Shown piece after piece: positions 43,341 to 55,254 of a stretch of 64,000 bases of DNA; within the stretch, counting starts at the first letter, position 1, and each line of letters starts with the position of its first letter. The notes beneath the pieces are model-generated. The model did no database searches. It was given only the letters and a program-made list of their open reading frames with translations, and had not been told where the DNA came from. Origin of the DNA: Gracilaria domingensis (taxonomy: Eukaryota; Rhodophyta; Florideophyceae; Gracilariales; Gracilariaceae); assembly GCA_022539475.1 (NCBI GenBank), contig VCMS01000065.1:310001-374000 (forward strand), read 5' to 3'. The position numbers were made by a program, and so were the translations under genes.

Positions 43341-45004
43341 ATAGTCTGCTTCGCTTTGGAACTAAGCTAGTTTGTCATGGGGCGCGCGAGCTAGCAGAGG
43401 CTGGCACTCAAAAACAATCAAGCAAATTTTGAATATCTAAATTCCATTTCGCGCAGTTTAGTTCTTGGGTCCCCTAGTTTTTGTAGAGGTTCTACTTCGC
43501 CGCACCACCCCATTCACTCTTTTCCGCGACCCTCTCTCAAAACTGCACTCGTGCTAGTTTGCGTTTCCATTTTCCCCATGTTGCAATGCCAATCGCGACT
43601 CATCTCACCTCAATCATCCCATCACTTCTTCCCAGTCCACACCACCCCCGCTATTTTACCCATTACTCGCCCATCAACGCGTTCGCATCCTCTACTCTCC
43701 TGTTCCGGTATAAACGTCATTTTGTAGAAGTCAGTGACAACCCTCCCCCTTCTCGTATATACCGCCCGCCCAAAACGGCTCTCACATCCTCCCATCCTTT
43801 CTCTTCTGTCCACTCTAAATCCTTCGCAGTCCGCCGCTACCTCCCGCACACCTACCCAGTCACCACCGGACTCCGACTCGCCTCCGCCGCACCTCATCCA
43901 CCACTCTTCACTCTCCTTACGCCTCTTCTTCTTCAGCACGCTCTCCATCCACCAACCCACCACCCTTTGTCTTCGGGTTCACAGCGAGACCCTATGCACC
44001 GCCCCCTTCCACACTTCCCTTCTCCGTCTTTCCCTCCACTCCTTTCACCGTCTCTCTTCCACCAATCTTGATGCCTCTTCACAGCTCCTTCACCGCTCCT
44101 TCCTCCAGCACGTCCATACCTCTCGTTCAGAACCCTTAATCTCCCTCCTATGCAAGCTATCATCCAACCTCCCCTTCCGCACGACTCCACTATCCATACA
44201 CATAATTTCTCAGCTCCACTCCCAATACCGACAACGAATTCCGCAGGCTCGAAATCGCCTCAACCGAAACACTACTACCACCCCCACTCAGCACCACACC
44301 GCCCATTTCCGTTACAATCTCCACAATTCCATCGTCCAGTTGCTCCTTCATCACCAACCCCAACATCCCCCACCCTCGCCTTCATCTCCCCACCAAACCG
44401 CATCTCCCTGTCACCCTCTCGCCCCCACTCTCTATCTGGTCTCCAACCTCTAACTGACTCAGATGGACCGCACCCCTTCTCTCCATTGCGACCCCCTCCA
44501 CCTCCAATTCTACACCCTTCTCCACCTCATCACCATCCCTTCTCCTCGCCTCACACTTCTTTCCTTCATCAGCCACTTCGTTCTTCTGCGACATCCGACC
44601 AGCCGCCGTAATCACGTCCTCTTCCCGCTTTGGTGACGGCGTCGGCGGTAATCTCCTCCCCCTCCAACAGCGCTAACAGCTCCTCATCCTTCACGTATCC
44701 GTTCGACATCTTCAGAACAAGAAGTAGTAGTTGGATCGAAGTTCCGCTGCAATACAGTGCAATCGAGCTAAACTGTGCTGGTCCACCCCCACTGTCCAAG
44801 CACACGAGCTATATCCAGCACTATGATTGTCCCTGTTTCCCTCATCCATTTCCCGCCAAAACATCTACTGTACACCTTCGCACCTTCCACTATTTGAGGG
44901 CCACCTCTCTGTCTCCTCTTTCGCGCTCACATAATCCCCACCCACCTCGCCTCGACCGGCAATATTTTTCTCTTCCACCATAACCCACTCGATGGTTATA
45001 GCAA
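43341..45004. other. Strongly pyrimidine-biased region
   Basis: From about 43500 to 44990 the plus strand is dominated by C, T and A with few G, so all open frames are compositional. On the minus strand a short frame near 44712-44569 (MSNGYVKDEELLALLEGEE) looks more protein-like and could be a first exon, but I cannot extend it. Confidence 0.4.
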
Positions 45005-45306
45005 AACAGGAAGATATTGCCAGTGGAGCAAGCTAAGGACTAGTGATTGTACTTAGAGTTGCTCACCCTCTGTCTCGACTGGGGGCATCTTCTTCTTCCG
45101 TCACATCCTTTGTGCGTTGTGACAAAAAAAGAATATGTCACCACTCGACACCGGATGGGTAACTATGATAGCACGTAGAGTAGTTCATCCTCCTCTCCAG
45201 CGTCCACTGGGGATATATTGATGTTCTCTCACATCCTTGACCGGTTGTGATACAAGAGAAATACATCTCCAATGGAGACGGAGAATATAGTCGTGATAAC
45301 ACGTAA
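45005..45306. repeat. Diverged tandem repeat, about 2.4 units of 125 bp
   Basis: The units at about 45055-45178 and 45179-45306 share the ordered words GTTGCTC/GTAGTTCATCC, ACTGGGG, TCACATCCTT, TTGTGA, AGAATATG/AGAATATAG and GATA(G/A)CACGTA(G/A)AG. A partial unit precedes them from about 45005. Confidence 0.6.
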
Positions 45307-45370
45307 AGGTAACAATGTAATAAACAATAAAATTTATGCTACTATCTCTAACCAACCTTTCGAAAACCAG

Positions 45371-45652
45371 CTATGACATGAGCTGGGTTACTCGAGCAAA
45401 GATGGCAGATCCTGCAACTGAAATGTTTGCCCCGGCCTTCACTACTCCTTTCACAGTACTCAGTCCAATACCCCCATCCACCTGTATCCCTATTCTTGGG
45501 TACAACTTCCTTGCATGTCGCACCTTGTCAAGAACACCCTCCATAAACGCCTGTCCTCCAAACCCTGGCTCCACCGTCATCAACAATAACATGTCTACAA
45601 CTCCTTCGTTCATAAGTGCTTCTACGACCTTTATAGACGTATTCGGGCGCAA
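45371..45652 (-). pseudogene. rpe: Ribulose-phosphate 3-epimerase C-terminal fragment
   Basis: The frame encodes the C-terminal 90 or so residues of the pentose-phosphate/Calvin-cycle epimerase: LLLMTVEPGFGGQAFME, KVRHARKLYP, IQVDGGIG, and AGANISVAGSAIF. The VEPGFGGQ loop and the catalytic QVDGG Asp are present. The first 130 residues of the enzyme are not found upstream, where a plus-strand gene begins within 420 bp, and the extreme C-terminus is replaced by an early stop. It is therefore a gene fragment. Confidence 0.88.
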
Positions 45653-46064
45653 TCCAACTCCATCCTTTTAATTATGGCAATCCAAGTGAAGCTATAGAGC
45701 CCGTTCACGTCATTTATAAAGCCAAAATGGCTCCTTTCATCCTGTATTCAAGCTTCCCGTAACTCGTACTTTACAACTACTTTACAACTCAGGTTCGAAA
45801 TCAGTTTCATTCATTGTACACTTTCTACTCTTCCACCTACTTTTCATAAAACATCATCACACTTTGTGGCTTGTCGTCTCATACAAGCCCTATCATTCCT
45901 TCAGTACAATCACATATCATACATTTCGCTCACTTTCACAAAGTGAACCATGTTCCCGTTCTGCGCTTCCCAACCGTTTGTACTTAAGTATCACTCTTTA
46001 CCCCAGCAGTTCTCCGCCCCATCTTCTATTTCTATCGTCACACAAAAACATTCGAACACTTGCA

Positions 46065-46966
46065 ATGAACTCCCAGTCCGACATGCCTCCGACTCCGCCT
46101 CCGACTCCCAGATACTCTGACGTCTCTCAGGCCTCATCTCCCGCCCGAAGGACTCGAGCCGTTATTGTTGGAAGGGGGCGTATAGGTACCATGCTGGCGA
46201 ACGAAGAAGATACAGCCATTTCCGCACTCGAATTCTGCAGCATGGCTGCTACCTCTCATCTTTCTGATGTACCGATACTAGTTTGTGGAAGAACGAACAC
46301 CCTGGAGACCGTAATTCAGGCTTGACCTTATTCGCTCAGAGAGAATCTCGTTTTCTTCCAGAATGGAGACATCATACCATTGCTTTCGAAGCTCGGTGTG
46401 GACAAATGTTCAAAAGTTGTCTTATACGTTGGTGTCCCTCAAGAAACGCAGCTCCGCAGGATGGTGTCACTCCTCAAAGTCCGGATGGTATCACTGTCGT
46501 AACAGGAAAGTGGGCCTCCAACGTTGCAGACAGGTTTAGGTCTATGGGTCTCACTTGCGGGGTTGTCGACGAAGACAAATTTCTCGTAAGCTATTATGAG
46601 AAGCTCGTGTGGCTATCAGCGTTCAACATCGTCGGGGCCTCAAGAGGTTTCATTCCTATGGACGTAGTCGCTACGGAGTGCAGTACGGTTGTGCTCACAA
46701 TAATGAAAGAGCTGTTGAAGATAGTTTCGCTTAAGACAGGTACTACTTTCAACCTGGAAGAGACCGTTGGGCGACTTCTTGCATATGGGAAAACTCTCGT
46801 TGGCTTCCCTACTTCTTTCTCCGACTTTCAGTTTAGGAACGCGTACTTCTACGACTTTTCCCGCCAAGAAAGAAACATTGTAGGCAGTGACCCCGCTCCT
46901 TTTCATACAAACTACGTCAACGTTGTTAAGGAAACGTTATCCACCTCCCCATTTCCCCAGCTTTGA
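46065..46966 (+). pseudogene. Ketopantoate reductase-like Rossmann protein, broken
   Basis: The N-terminal dinucleotide fold VIVGRGRIGTMLA leads to ILVCGRTN. A TGA at about 46323 interrupts the frame, but the same frame continues with ENLVFFQNGDIIPLLSKLG and VLYVGVP. A frameshift near 46440 then moves to the frame with GITVVTGKWASNVADRFRSMG and YYEKLVWLSAFNIVGASRG, which runs to 46966. The NxQNG and K-x3-N-like helices fit 2-dehydropantoate 2-reductase relatives found in algae and plants; the true substrate is unknown. Two lesions make this a pseudogene unless the assembly has errors here. Confidence 0.75.
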
Positions 46967-47597
46967 GGTTAGAACACATGACTTTTCGGTGTTGTAAACC
47001 TTTTAGAGATAGCTAAACATAAAAGTTACTTTATCGAAATGACCTGTTCCTATTACATTACTTATATTGTTCGTCCTTCTGTGGTTCAAATATGCCCCTT
47101 TAAATCCTACATCCCTTATCACTAATACCTGGCTAAGTTTTTGCTAGATGGAAAAGGGTCATTCCACATCATTAAAGTGCACGATACTAGTAACGAAACA
47201 AGTACAAAATTGTGATATTTCTGAAGAACTAAGCCTTTGCAATACTTGGGGCACCCGTATAAAGTAAGGTAAACCTTTTATGGGTTTCAACCCTTAGTGG
47301 AGGTTGTTTTACTGATCATGATTTCTAAGCTCATGTTGTGTTGAAGATATTCATAGTTTTCTTTACCCACTTGAACCCGTACATATAATTTATGACTAAA
47401 TCATCCTTTCTTTACTGCAAATCGATGCAACAGCTTCTCGTCGTAGTAAAGTTTTAGAACAGTGCTACAATACCCGTATATGGTCGTTCTTAGACTATTT
47501 TTATACTACGAAACACCTTGTGAACATCAATCACATCCTTCTCATTCGTATACCCACACTCATTTGCAAAACGAACCCTTTCGAAAGCTTTCAAAAC
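46967..47597. other. AT-rich spacer between two broken genes
   Basis: No coding or structured signal is visible. Confidence 0.4.
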
Positions 47598-48407
47598 ATG
47601 TATAACTCAGAAGTTAGAGCCCAAGAAGTAACTCCTCAGCAGCTGGCTAACGAAATATTCGAAAATGGCTACGCCGTGATTAGTGATATTGACGGTACTC
47701 TGAAAAGAGCTGGGGAGAACATTCCTGCCGAAAGAATCAAATGCATGAAGTACATCAATGCACGCGTTGGTTTCGGAATTGCTACTGGGCGAGATATAGA
47801 GGATGCCGAGAGTTTCATGGAGCACCTGGGTGGTTAAAATTTTGGCATCTCTGGAAACCAAGGCGCACGGGTGAGATTATCCAATGGTACCGAAATTGAT
47901 CAGGACCTTGACAGGAAAGGCTACGAAAGATGTGCAGCCAAACTTGAGAGACTTGCAATCTCCTTAAATGAATCGCACGGACTTCACGAAGAGCGTCAAC
48001 AAGCAGTTGTGAGCACTAGAAATGACAGTGGACTCTCTAACTTCACGTACAATGGACTGTCGAAGTGGAAAACAGAAGTTAACTCCGGTATTTCAAAAGT
48101 GTTGACATCCTTTCCGAACCTGGTTGCGTACCCTCAAGATGAAAACTGTGACATAGCGGACATTCGTTTCACGAAAAATAGTGGGGCGCTAGCCTTGGTT
48201 GAAAACGACCCCCAGTTCGACACACATTTAATCGTTGCTTTCGGGAATGCTTCCAATGATGGCCCTCTATATGAAATGGCAACCCAGGCAGTTCATGTGA
48301 AGGGAGACGACCATCCAGCAGCGGTTACATATCTTGTTGATGGGGTGGAGGACGTGCATGAGACCCATCAGAAGGGTGGCAGAACTGTACGGGTACAGAA
48401 AATATAA
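47598..48407 (+). pseudogene. HAD-superfamily phosphatase, one in-frame stop
   Basis: HAD motif I is SDIDGTLK (two catalytic Asp). The cap-side Thr/Ser motif is FGIATGRD, and motif IV is FGNASNDGPLYEMA, where GNASND replaces the more usual GDxxND. A single TAA at 47835 splits an otherwise continuous frame. The layout (short N-terminus, C2-type cap, late ND motif) resembles Cof or sucrose/trehalose phosphatase-type HADs, whose substrates are sugar phosphates or phosphorylated metabolites. No specific substrate can be named. It counts as a pseudogene unless the stop is a sequencing error. Confidence 0.75.
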
Positions 48408-49115
48408 GTGTCAATGGTTTAGAAATGCTCTTGGAATTTGTTTCAAGTGCTACGATGCCCGTAATACTTAGCTAGGATATGAGATCTCAGTAACAAACCC
48501 TATGAACAGTGTTTCTCGGCCAAATCGGTTCAAAAAACATCCTCAAAGTGTTCAAAAAATAGCAATGAGTGCCGAATAGTACCCACGGGATGGCCTTGTG
48601 CCAACGAGTGATTTTTGAGATTTTTTATTTGGCACCGAACATGTCCGACTGGCGGTCAACGGATTCACGGCCGTCCGGAAAGGGGCCGCCCTAGTCCACG
48701 GCAGTACATCTTCGGCCACCTCTAAGTGTAGTCCACAACCATGCCCTACTTTTGATTCAAATTTATCGCTGTGTTTTGTCTGTGCAGGCGCCCGTTGGGC
48801 ACTTTCCTCACTCGCCTCCTGCACAAGCAGACTACCGTCCCGGCAATCTGAACTTGCTACCATTCGAATCCCAGCCTCCGCAATGACCGTCTACGTTGGT
48901 ACAGCTCATTAGCATCGTCCTACACCCAAACGCTCATTCATTGTGCAGCCACCCTTATGAACACTACCCCAGCCACCTTCATGGGCCCATGATGGGATGA
49001 TCGCCCTCACCGTCAGCCAATCTCAGGCTGAGCTGCCCCACGCAGGCGGGAGCCACGACCAACAGCTCTGCTTCGCCGGTAACCGCGTCAGATAGACTGG
49101 CATCCAACCAGCTAA
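48408..49115. other. Spacer with weak dispersed repeat
   Basis: A block at 48985-49035 (CATGATGGGATGATC...GTCAGCCAATCTCAGGCTGAG) resembles 50305-50355 and may be a small dispersed repeat. There are no genes. Confidence 0.35.
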
Positions 49116-49358
49116 GATGTGATTGTTATAGGTGCCAGACATTGCGGCTGTGCAGCTGCTCTAGCTGCTTCGAAGATCTCCACAAGAACCCTCTTGCTTA
49201 CCATGCATTTCGATAAGATTCCCTGCCACTCTTGTAACCCTGCCGTGGATAGTCCTGGAAAGTCTCACTTGGTACATGAGACCGAAGCCTTAGCCGGCTG
49301 GATTATTGATATATGTACCACCTATCGACGTAACGAACCTGGTTTTGAAGACCTTTGA
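49116..49358 (+). pseudogene. mnmG: MnmG/GidA N-terminal fragment
   Basis: The 80-residue frame encodes DVIVIGARHCGCAAALAAS, TRTLLLT, SCNPAV, GKSHLV and ALAGW, matching the FAD-binding start of the tRNA U34 carboxymethylaminomethyl-modifying enzyme MnmG, normally an organelle protein in eukaryotes. The invariant GGG(H/G)AG glycine loop is altered to GARHCG, and the rest of the 600-residue enzyme is absent, so this is a dead fragment. Confidence 0.85.
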
Positions 49359-49490
49359 ACGAGTGATTGCCACCTACCCATGGTTACTAAGGCTTGCTAC
49401 TAGAGGTATCTGTCTTTATTATATATGTCCTCCATAGCTTGTGGGGAATATATACGACAAAGACCGAGAGCCTCGTACCAAGCGGGATTA

Positions 49491-49556
49491 TGATCAACGG
49501 CTTAAAGTGACGTGTATTCATTCCCTCGGGGAGCGAATACACTTAGCCGTTGATCA
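49491..49556. repeat. 66-bp foldback hairpin
   Basis: The arms TGATCAACGGCT...GTGTATTC and GAATACAC...AGCCGTTGATCA are nearly perfect reverse complements around a CCCTCGGGG centre. It is like the 17401 hairpin in form but unrelated in sequence. Confidence 0.85.
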
Positions 49557-50658
49557 TGTTTTCACTCAGCACCTTACCGTTTTGGTTCTGCTTCAAAGCA
49601 ACCTTAACCAGAACGTTTACGAGGCGTAATATAAGGCTATACCGGCTTTTATCACAAAGCCCGAAACCGAACACACACACATCCACAATGAGAAAGATCA
49701 ATGCAGTTGTCGAAAGCAAAGAGATAAACGAATTGCGAAGCGTGTCTCGATCGTTATCATCAACGTCCAAGTACAATGCAAAAAGCCCTGGGAGGCAAAT
49801 CACCACTCCAGCGATATCATTACCCAGTTAAGCAAAAAGCACTCCTCACGCACAGCAAACTACACAACAATATTGGCAACTGTAACAAACGGTACAAGTA
49901 GTGAGTGTATTCGGGCTTCGAAGCCCGGGTCATTTATTATGGTGTGGGCCATTTCTTTCCGACGAAAGCGACGGCATCGTGCTCCTCCACGAACCTGTAA
50001 ATGTCTCGGTCATGCTATGAGCGGCGACGATATCGTTTGCAGCGACTCGGCTCTGCGAATTCCTTTTCTGCTGCTGCTCTTCTAGCTATGGAAGCGAAGG
50101 GTCTGGAATCGGAGGGGTACGAAGTCACATTCCTTTTTATCTCCATGAGGGTTGAAAGGCGGGATATTTCAGGTCCACGGAAGCGGGATTAACGATGTAC
50201 GAGAAGCCTCATTACCAAATCCTCTGTTCACAGAATAGAGAATCATTCTCCTAGTGTCTACCAATTCATCTCTTCTTCTTTCATGTGGTCATGATGATCT
50301 GCTGCACATGATGCGATGATCTTCCTCGCTGTCAGCAAATCTTATGCTGAGATGTGACCGCAATGTTCGAAAAAATAAGATCTCTAAAACCAATGAGAGA
50401 ACTGCCCATCATACGGAGCATTGATTCACACGTTGTGAATTTCACACAATGTTCGATTAACATGGAATGCCATCACTATCTATCCCCAGCACTGGTAACC
50501 AAAGAAGATGGGGTTTTTCATCGTTACTGCGTCGATACCTGATCTCTTTCTTCGCACAGAACGAAGAAGCAAGTTTGATTGCCCTTACCAGCCCCCGTTG
50601 AACACGGATCCCCTTCACAAGCATCAGGCTATCCAACTATCAGGTATCAAAGACTGAA
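49557..50658. other. Spacer upstream of the aminotransferase remnant
   Basis: Only short unrecognised frames are present. The stretch 49670-49830 (starting MRKINAVVESKEINELRSV) looks protein-like but is too short to support. Confidence 0.35.
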
Positions 50659-51892
50659 ATGTCCAGTTCTATCTTTGAAACCGTGCCCGAGCCCCCACCA
50701 AATCCCATCCTCTCTATATCTGCTGCATATCGAGCAGACCCCTCCCCAAAGAAAGTAAACCTTGGAGTCGGTGCATACCGTACAGATGATGGCTCGCCTT
50801 ACGTACTACCAATCGTTAAGCACTTTGAACAACAGTTTGCAAACGATCTTTCAACTACTCATGAATACTTGCCACAAGACGCTTTGACGAATTTCAACTA
50901 TCATTCCGCAGGGCTTATACTCGGTCATGATAGCAGCGCTCTCAAAGAGGACCGTGTCGTCACCTTACAGGCTCTCTCAGGTACCGGGGCACTTCGGGTT
51001 GGCTTTGCGTTCATAGCCAATTTTATCGGAACCCGTCTCGTGTATATTCCAAACCTCACGTGGTCGAATCATCGAAATGTGGTTCCACAATCTGGATTAC
51101 CTCCAACCAAAAACTATCGCTACTTTGAACCCCACACTCGAGCAGTTGACATTGGAGGACTGTTACAAGATTTGAGCACTGCAATCGAAGGATCCATCGT
51201 TGTGTTCCATGGATGCGCTCATAATCCCACAGGTGCAGACCCTTCAGAAGCTGACTGGCAACGCATTCTTGAAGTCGTCAAATCGAAGAAACTTGTTCCA
51301 TTCTTTGATAACGCCTATCAAGGCTTTGCTTTCGGGAACCTAGACACTGATGCCTGGTCTACTAGACTGTTTGTGGAGTCTGGGATTGACATGTTTGTCG
51401 CTCAATCGTACGCGAAGAACATGGGAATGTATGGCGAACGCGTTGAAGCACTCAACGTAATATTGTCATCATCAGAATCAGTAACTGTAGTCAGAAGTCA
51501 ACTAAAGCATTTGATCCGGGCCATGTACACCAACCCTCTCGTTACACGAAGTTCGTATCGCGGCCGCAATAATGTCCGATAAGGAGTCTTTCCGAAAGTG
51601 GGAAATGGAGTTGGAGAAGATGTCGGCGGGTATTCAGACGATGAGGACTCGATTGAGAGACGCGTTGAACAAAAATAGGGCACCTGGGAACTGGGATCAC
51701 ATCGTGAATCAAATTGGTATGTTCAGTTTTACGGGATTGACGAGTCAGCAAGTTGCGTTCATGAGAGAAAAATAACACATCTATATGACCGGTAATGGAC
51801 GAGTGTCGATGGCAGGTCTGACGGAAGATACGGTTGATTATGTTGCTGATGCAATCAAGGATGCCGTTGAGAGCGTTGTCAAGCAGGACTGA
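50659..51892 (+). pseudogene. Aspartate aminotransferase, broken by a frameshift and a stop
   Basis: Class-I PLP aminotransferase sequence runs across the whole family length of about 410 residues: VNLGVGAYRTDDG, ALSGTGALRVGFAF, YIPNLTWSNH, HGCAHNPTGADP, FFDNAYQGFAFG, and the PLP-lysine segment AQSYAKNMGMYGER. A frameshift near 51540 moves the C-terminal part (SDKESFRKWEMELEKM, GMFSFTGLTSQQV) into another frame, and a TAA at 51773 lies before HIYMTGNGRVSMAGL. The family interconverts aspartate and oxaloacetate. All key residues remain recognisable, so inactivation is recent or reflects assembly errors. Confidence 0.92.
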
Positions 51893-52039
51893 TAAGTCTA
51901 CACTCAAGGTGCGAGGTCGAGGGGGAACGAGTGTGTACTCTCAGTATCATTGAGGCAGGTATGGTTAGTTGGCGTGTGAGGAGTTACGTTGACGAAAGCA
52001 GGTAAATTGTTAGAAAAGCAACGATGCGTTATCTGTCAT

Positions 52040-53120
52040 ACGGGTCCTTGTAGGGCTTGTCGTGGCAACGGTAACTTGTTGAGCATGTATTGAATTCGTG
52101 TATCTACATCATCAATGGTTGCCTTTGTGACGAACTTGTCCTTCTTGACATCTCTGGCATTGATATCCAACGTCTTGAGTTGCGCCAGTCTATGCAGATC
52201 GGTCTTCAGCCCTCAGGAGGAGAGAAAATGTTGGACACCATTTTCAGCATCAGAAACATATTGAAGCCAAGTTTCAATAACATGAACGTTGTTCCACACT
52301 CCTTCCGGATGCTTGTTCTCAATCAGTCTCTTGAGTTCGAGGCCGCGTTATAATACATCGGAATTGTATCCGATCAGAGAATCGATTGGATTGGATGAAT
52401 CTGTGGAATACGAGACATGGCGTTCACTGTCGTGAACCTCGTTGATATCGTAGTACCATACGTTCTTGCCCGAGAGAGCAGGTGAAAACCATCGTAAACG
52501 CCGTTGCGACCATATTGAATCTCTGGCAGGTCTGTGCAGAATGACGACGGAGATGTTGGCGCTGTCTGCCAAGTGATGTAAAACAACGTCTGCAAATGTC
52601 TTGACAAACATATAACTCGTCTCCGCATAGGCAACATTCGGCGCAGTAGCCTCTATAGCTTGTCGAATGGCGGCCAGCTATATCTTGGCTCGTTCGTCAA
52701 ACGTTTTTTTCTCATGCCTTATAGAATGACCCGTTGCAGATAAGAGCCAGTCATCTTAGGCTCCGGTTCATGTTTTGCAATGACATTCTGCGCGACATCA
52801 AGAACGTTTCGCAGGTACTTTGACCCCGATCGTTCGGGAGAAACGCAGAAGATCAAGTGTCGGCCGTGCCAGAAGTGTGTGTCAGTGGCGAACGAAGCCC
52901 TGGTTCTGTACGAATGGGCGGCGCGTTGCGGACTTGGTAGACCGTGCAAGACGTTGATTACGTGCACTGTGACGAGTATGAGTGCCCATATTGCGAAGAT
53001 GAGAGAGAGTGAGATGCGCCTGTTGTTGTATGGCACGCCCTTTTGCACGAGACGCCGCCACGAGCGCCATAATTTTTGGAGCTGGAGCTTTGCGGGCGGT
53101 CTGTCGATTGGCGCGGGCAT
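52040..53120 (-). pseudogene. Type II membrane sulfotransferase-like gene, multiply broken
   Basis: The first frame (53120-52719) has a cytoplasmic basic start, one membrane anchor (LIFAIWALILVTVHVINVL) and the P-loop-like PERSGSKYL followed by KHEPEPKMTG, typical of carbohydrate sulfotransferases that bind PAPS. After a stop, another frame continues with PNVAYAETSYMFVKTFADVV and VVILHRPARDSIWSQR. A third stretch near 52190-52040 gives a plausible C-terminal end. At least two breaks are present. Golgi sulfotransferases of this type fit an alga that makes sulfated galactans, but the acceptor is unknown. Confidence 0.65.
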
Positions 53121-53299
53121 CTGAATGCCGACGGCTCACGCTTATCTTCTACGGCGTGTTGGATGTGCTACGACGCGTCGTGTTGTGTCGAGAGCTGCAA
53201 GGTGGTGCTCCTCTCGTTTTCGGTTTGCACACCACGTGTATGAAGAGTCGAGCGTATTTTTGTTCAACAGTGGACGATACCAGAACGGGGCGAAAACGA

Positions 53300-53483
53300 G
53301 CCCGCGGGGGGGGGGGTCGGTCGTGTTAGGGTAGCTACCCTAACACGACCAGACCCCCCCGCCCGCGGGCATAAAAAAGCACATTTTTTAAAAAACTGGC
53401 CAAAACATGCCCGCAGACGGGGGGGTGCGGTTGAGTTAGGGTAGCCACCCTAACATAACCGATCCCCCCCACGCCGGCGGGCA
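53300..53483. repeat. Pair of GC-rich palindromes with TTAGGG cores
   Basis: Two adjacent hairpins (53300-53370 and 53408-53483) each have the order GCCCGC, G-run, GTTAGGGTAG, C/TACCCTAAC, C-run, GCGGGC. Their central palindromes (TTAGGGTAGCTACCCTAA and its variant) are about 108 bp apart. The two units are related in sequence, so this looks like a duplicated palindromic element. Confidence 0.85.
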
Positions 53484-55254
53484 CGTTCTGGCCACATTTT
53501 TGCACCATTCCGAGATCTCCCAAAACCCCTTCCTCAACACTTCTTGCACTCATTACCATGCACCCGCCGGCGAACACGTTGGCACCGCTGTCTACATGAA
53601 TTGGCGGGATGGCAAAAAGCTGTACATTAATTAGAGTATATCTTGAGTATTAGGAGCGCTTCAAAAAACGCTTGAATGGAAAGCGCTACCATTGTTCGCA
53701 TAAATCTACGTCCACCAAAACCCTTTTCCAGAAGGAACATTTTGAGGCCATTCTGTAGCGTTTTGATACCTCCCGAAACACAATCGGTTGCATTCCTTGC
53801 AACGATTTTGTTGCGAGCTCAGTACAGATCTTTTAGAGATAAATCAACTAGTCTTTTCATCCAATTGATGCTCAACCAGTAGCACAATACGCGACCTTGT
53901 TACAATTTGTGTAGTTTCTGACACACTACACTATCATAGTTAAATGATTTAAACTGATCAAAGTGGCGAAGAGACGTACCACCGAAGCGCACCAACACCC
54001 CTACGCACAAAAGTGGTAATGCGCCGGGATGAGATGCATAAAAACAGAGTGACGACAGTATGTAGCTACTTAAATACTCGCCACCACTTTTTTCGGTGAA
54101 GATACAAATTCTACCGATGATGAAGATAAGGTATTATCTAATAGCATGAGCGCTTCCGCTCTAGCGTTCAATGTATATATCTGAATCTAATTTGTTCGTT
54201 GCGACGGTCTGACAAACAGCGATTAAGGCCTCCAACGACCATATAATACCGGATTTATAGGAGTAATAGAGCGAGCTCTCTGCGAAACACCATAAATAAC
54301 TAAATGGAGTCCTGATAGGCTAGCTACTACATGATTTTCAGAGGTTTAGAGAACGGGGTTTTTAGCAGCTCTTATATGCTAAATTCATTCAGTATAAAAC
54401 TCTATAAAACAGAATGGCGACCAGAGTCGTCGCAAAAAGCAAAACAGATGGTAGCCATGAAAACCGTTCAGCCCGGTGTGCTTGAGCTGGTAGCACATGA
54501 CTATCGTTCCAATTTTGAAATCGTATCGCTTCACCTTCCGTTAACAAGGCCTGTCACCAACAATACAAGAGAAGACATTAATCGACGTGTTGCGGAGATG
54601 CCGTAAAAGGCTGCCAATGGTGTTAGTTTTTCTTCTGTGGAGAATCGAGACAGAACCTCAGACTCCCAGTTCTAGAGCTATGAATTCTTTCCAACGACTT
54701 TGTCGAGGAGCGTTAAAGGCTTCAATCTGCCACCGAAGGGACGAAATAGAGTTTTCGTTACATCATGCGCAACGATTGCACCTATAACTAGTCCAAGCGA
54801 CGCCCGAGTACTGAGAGAAAACTGTTTTGATTGAAGCCCTGTCTTGCGCTCCCTATCAGATTTCAAAGAATTCCTTCACGAAAGGAAAACCATGTCAAGG
54901 TTTTTTTGTATGCTTTGGCCTCCATCATTCAAAGGAGATCTGCCTTGGTGAAAGTTCCATTCAGTGACCTGCCTTTCTTCGGCGTGGACAAATCTACACG
55001 TAAACCTTTTGCAAAAAAGTTGCATTGCATTGGGGATAGATTTGCGCTTGTAAAGTTGCTGATTTGAGTACGTATCGTTCGAAATAAACGTGACGCGGAT
55101 GATTCAATTGCAGTGAGTAGCGTCTCTGACTACAGGTTTTCGATTTCTGGAGTATTAATCAGCTTCAGTATGTCTGGATGCAAGTTGCGTAACTGTTCGA
55201 AGAGAGCTCTCCTTGTTCCCAACAGACTGCATAGAAACAACTTCTGGATCAATC
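53484..55254. other. Spacer without recognisable genes
   Basis: Short frames only. The minus-strand 55130-55351 frame may be further decayed transposase sequence but carries no motif. Confidence 0.3.

Noticed and set aside
43559-44983. Plus-strand Pro/His/Ser-rich open frames
   Set aside because: The plus strand is depleted of G, which creates open frames by composition; no motif supports coding.
48838-48900. TTCGAATCCC resembling a tRNA T-loop
   Set aside because: No matching acceptor, D or anticodon stem can be built around it.
53281-53500. Interstitial telomere
   Set aside because: Only single TTAGGG units within palindromes, no tandem array.
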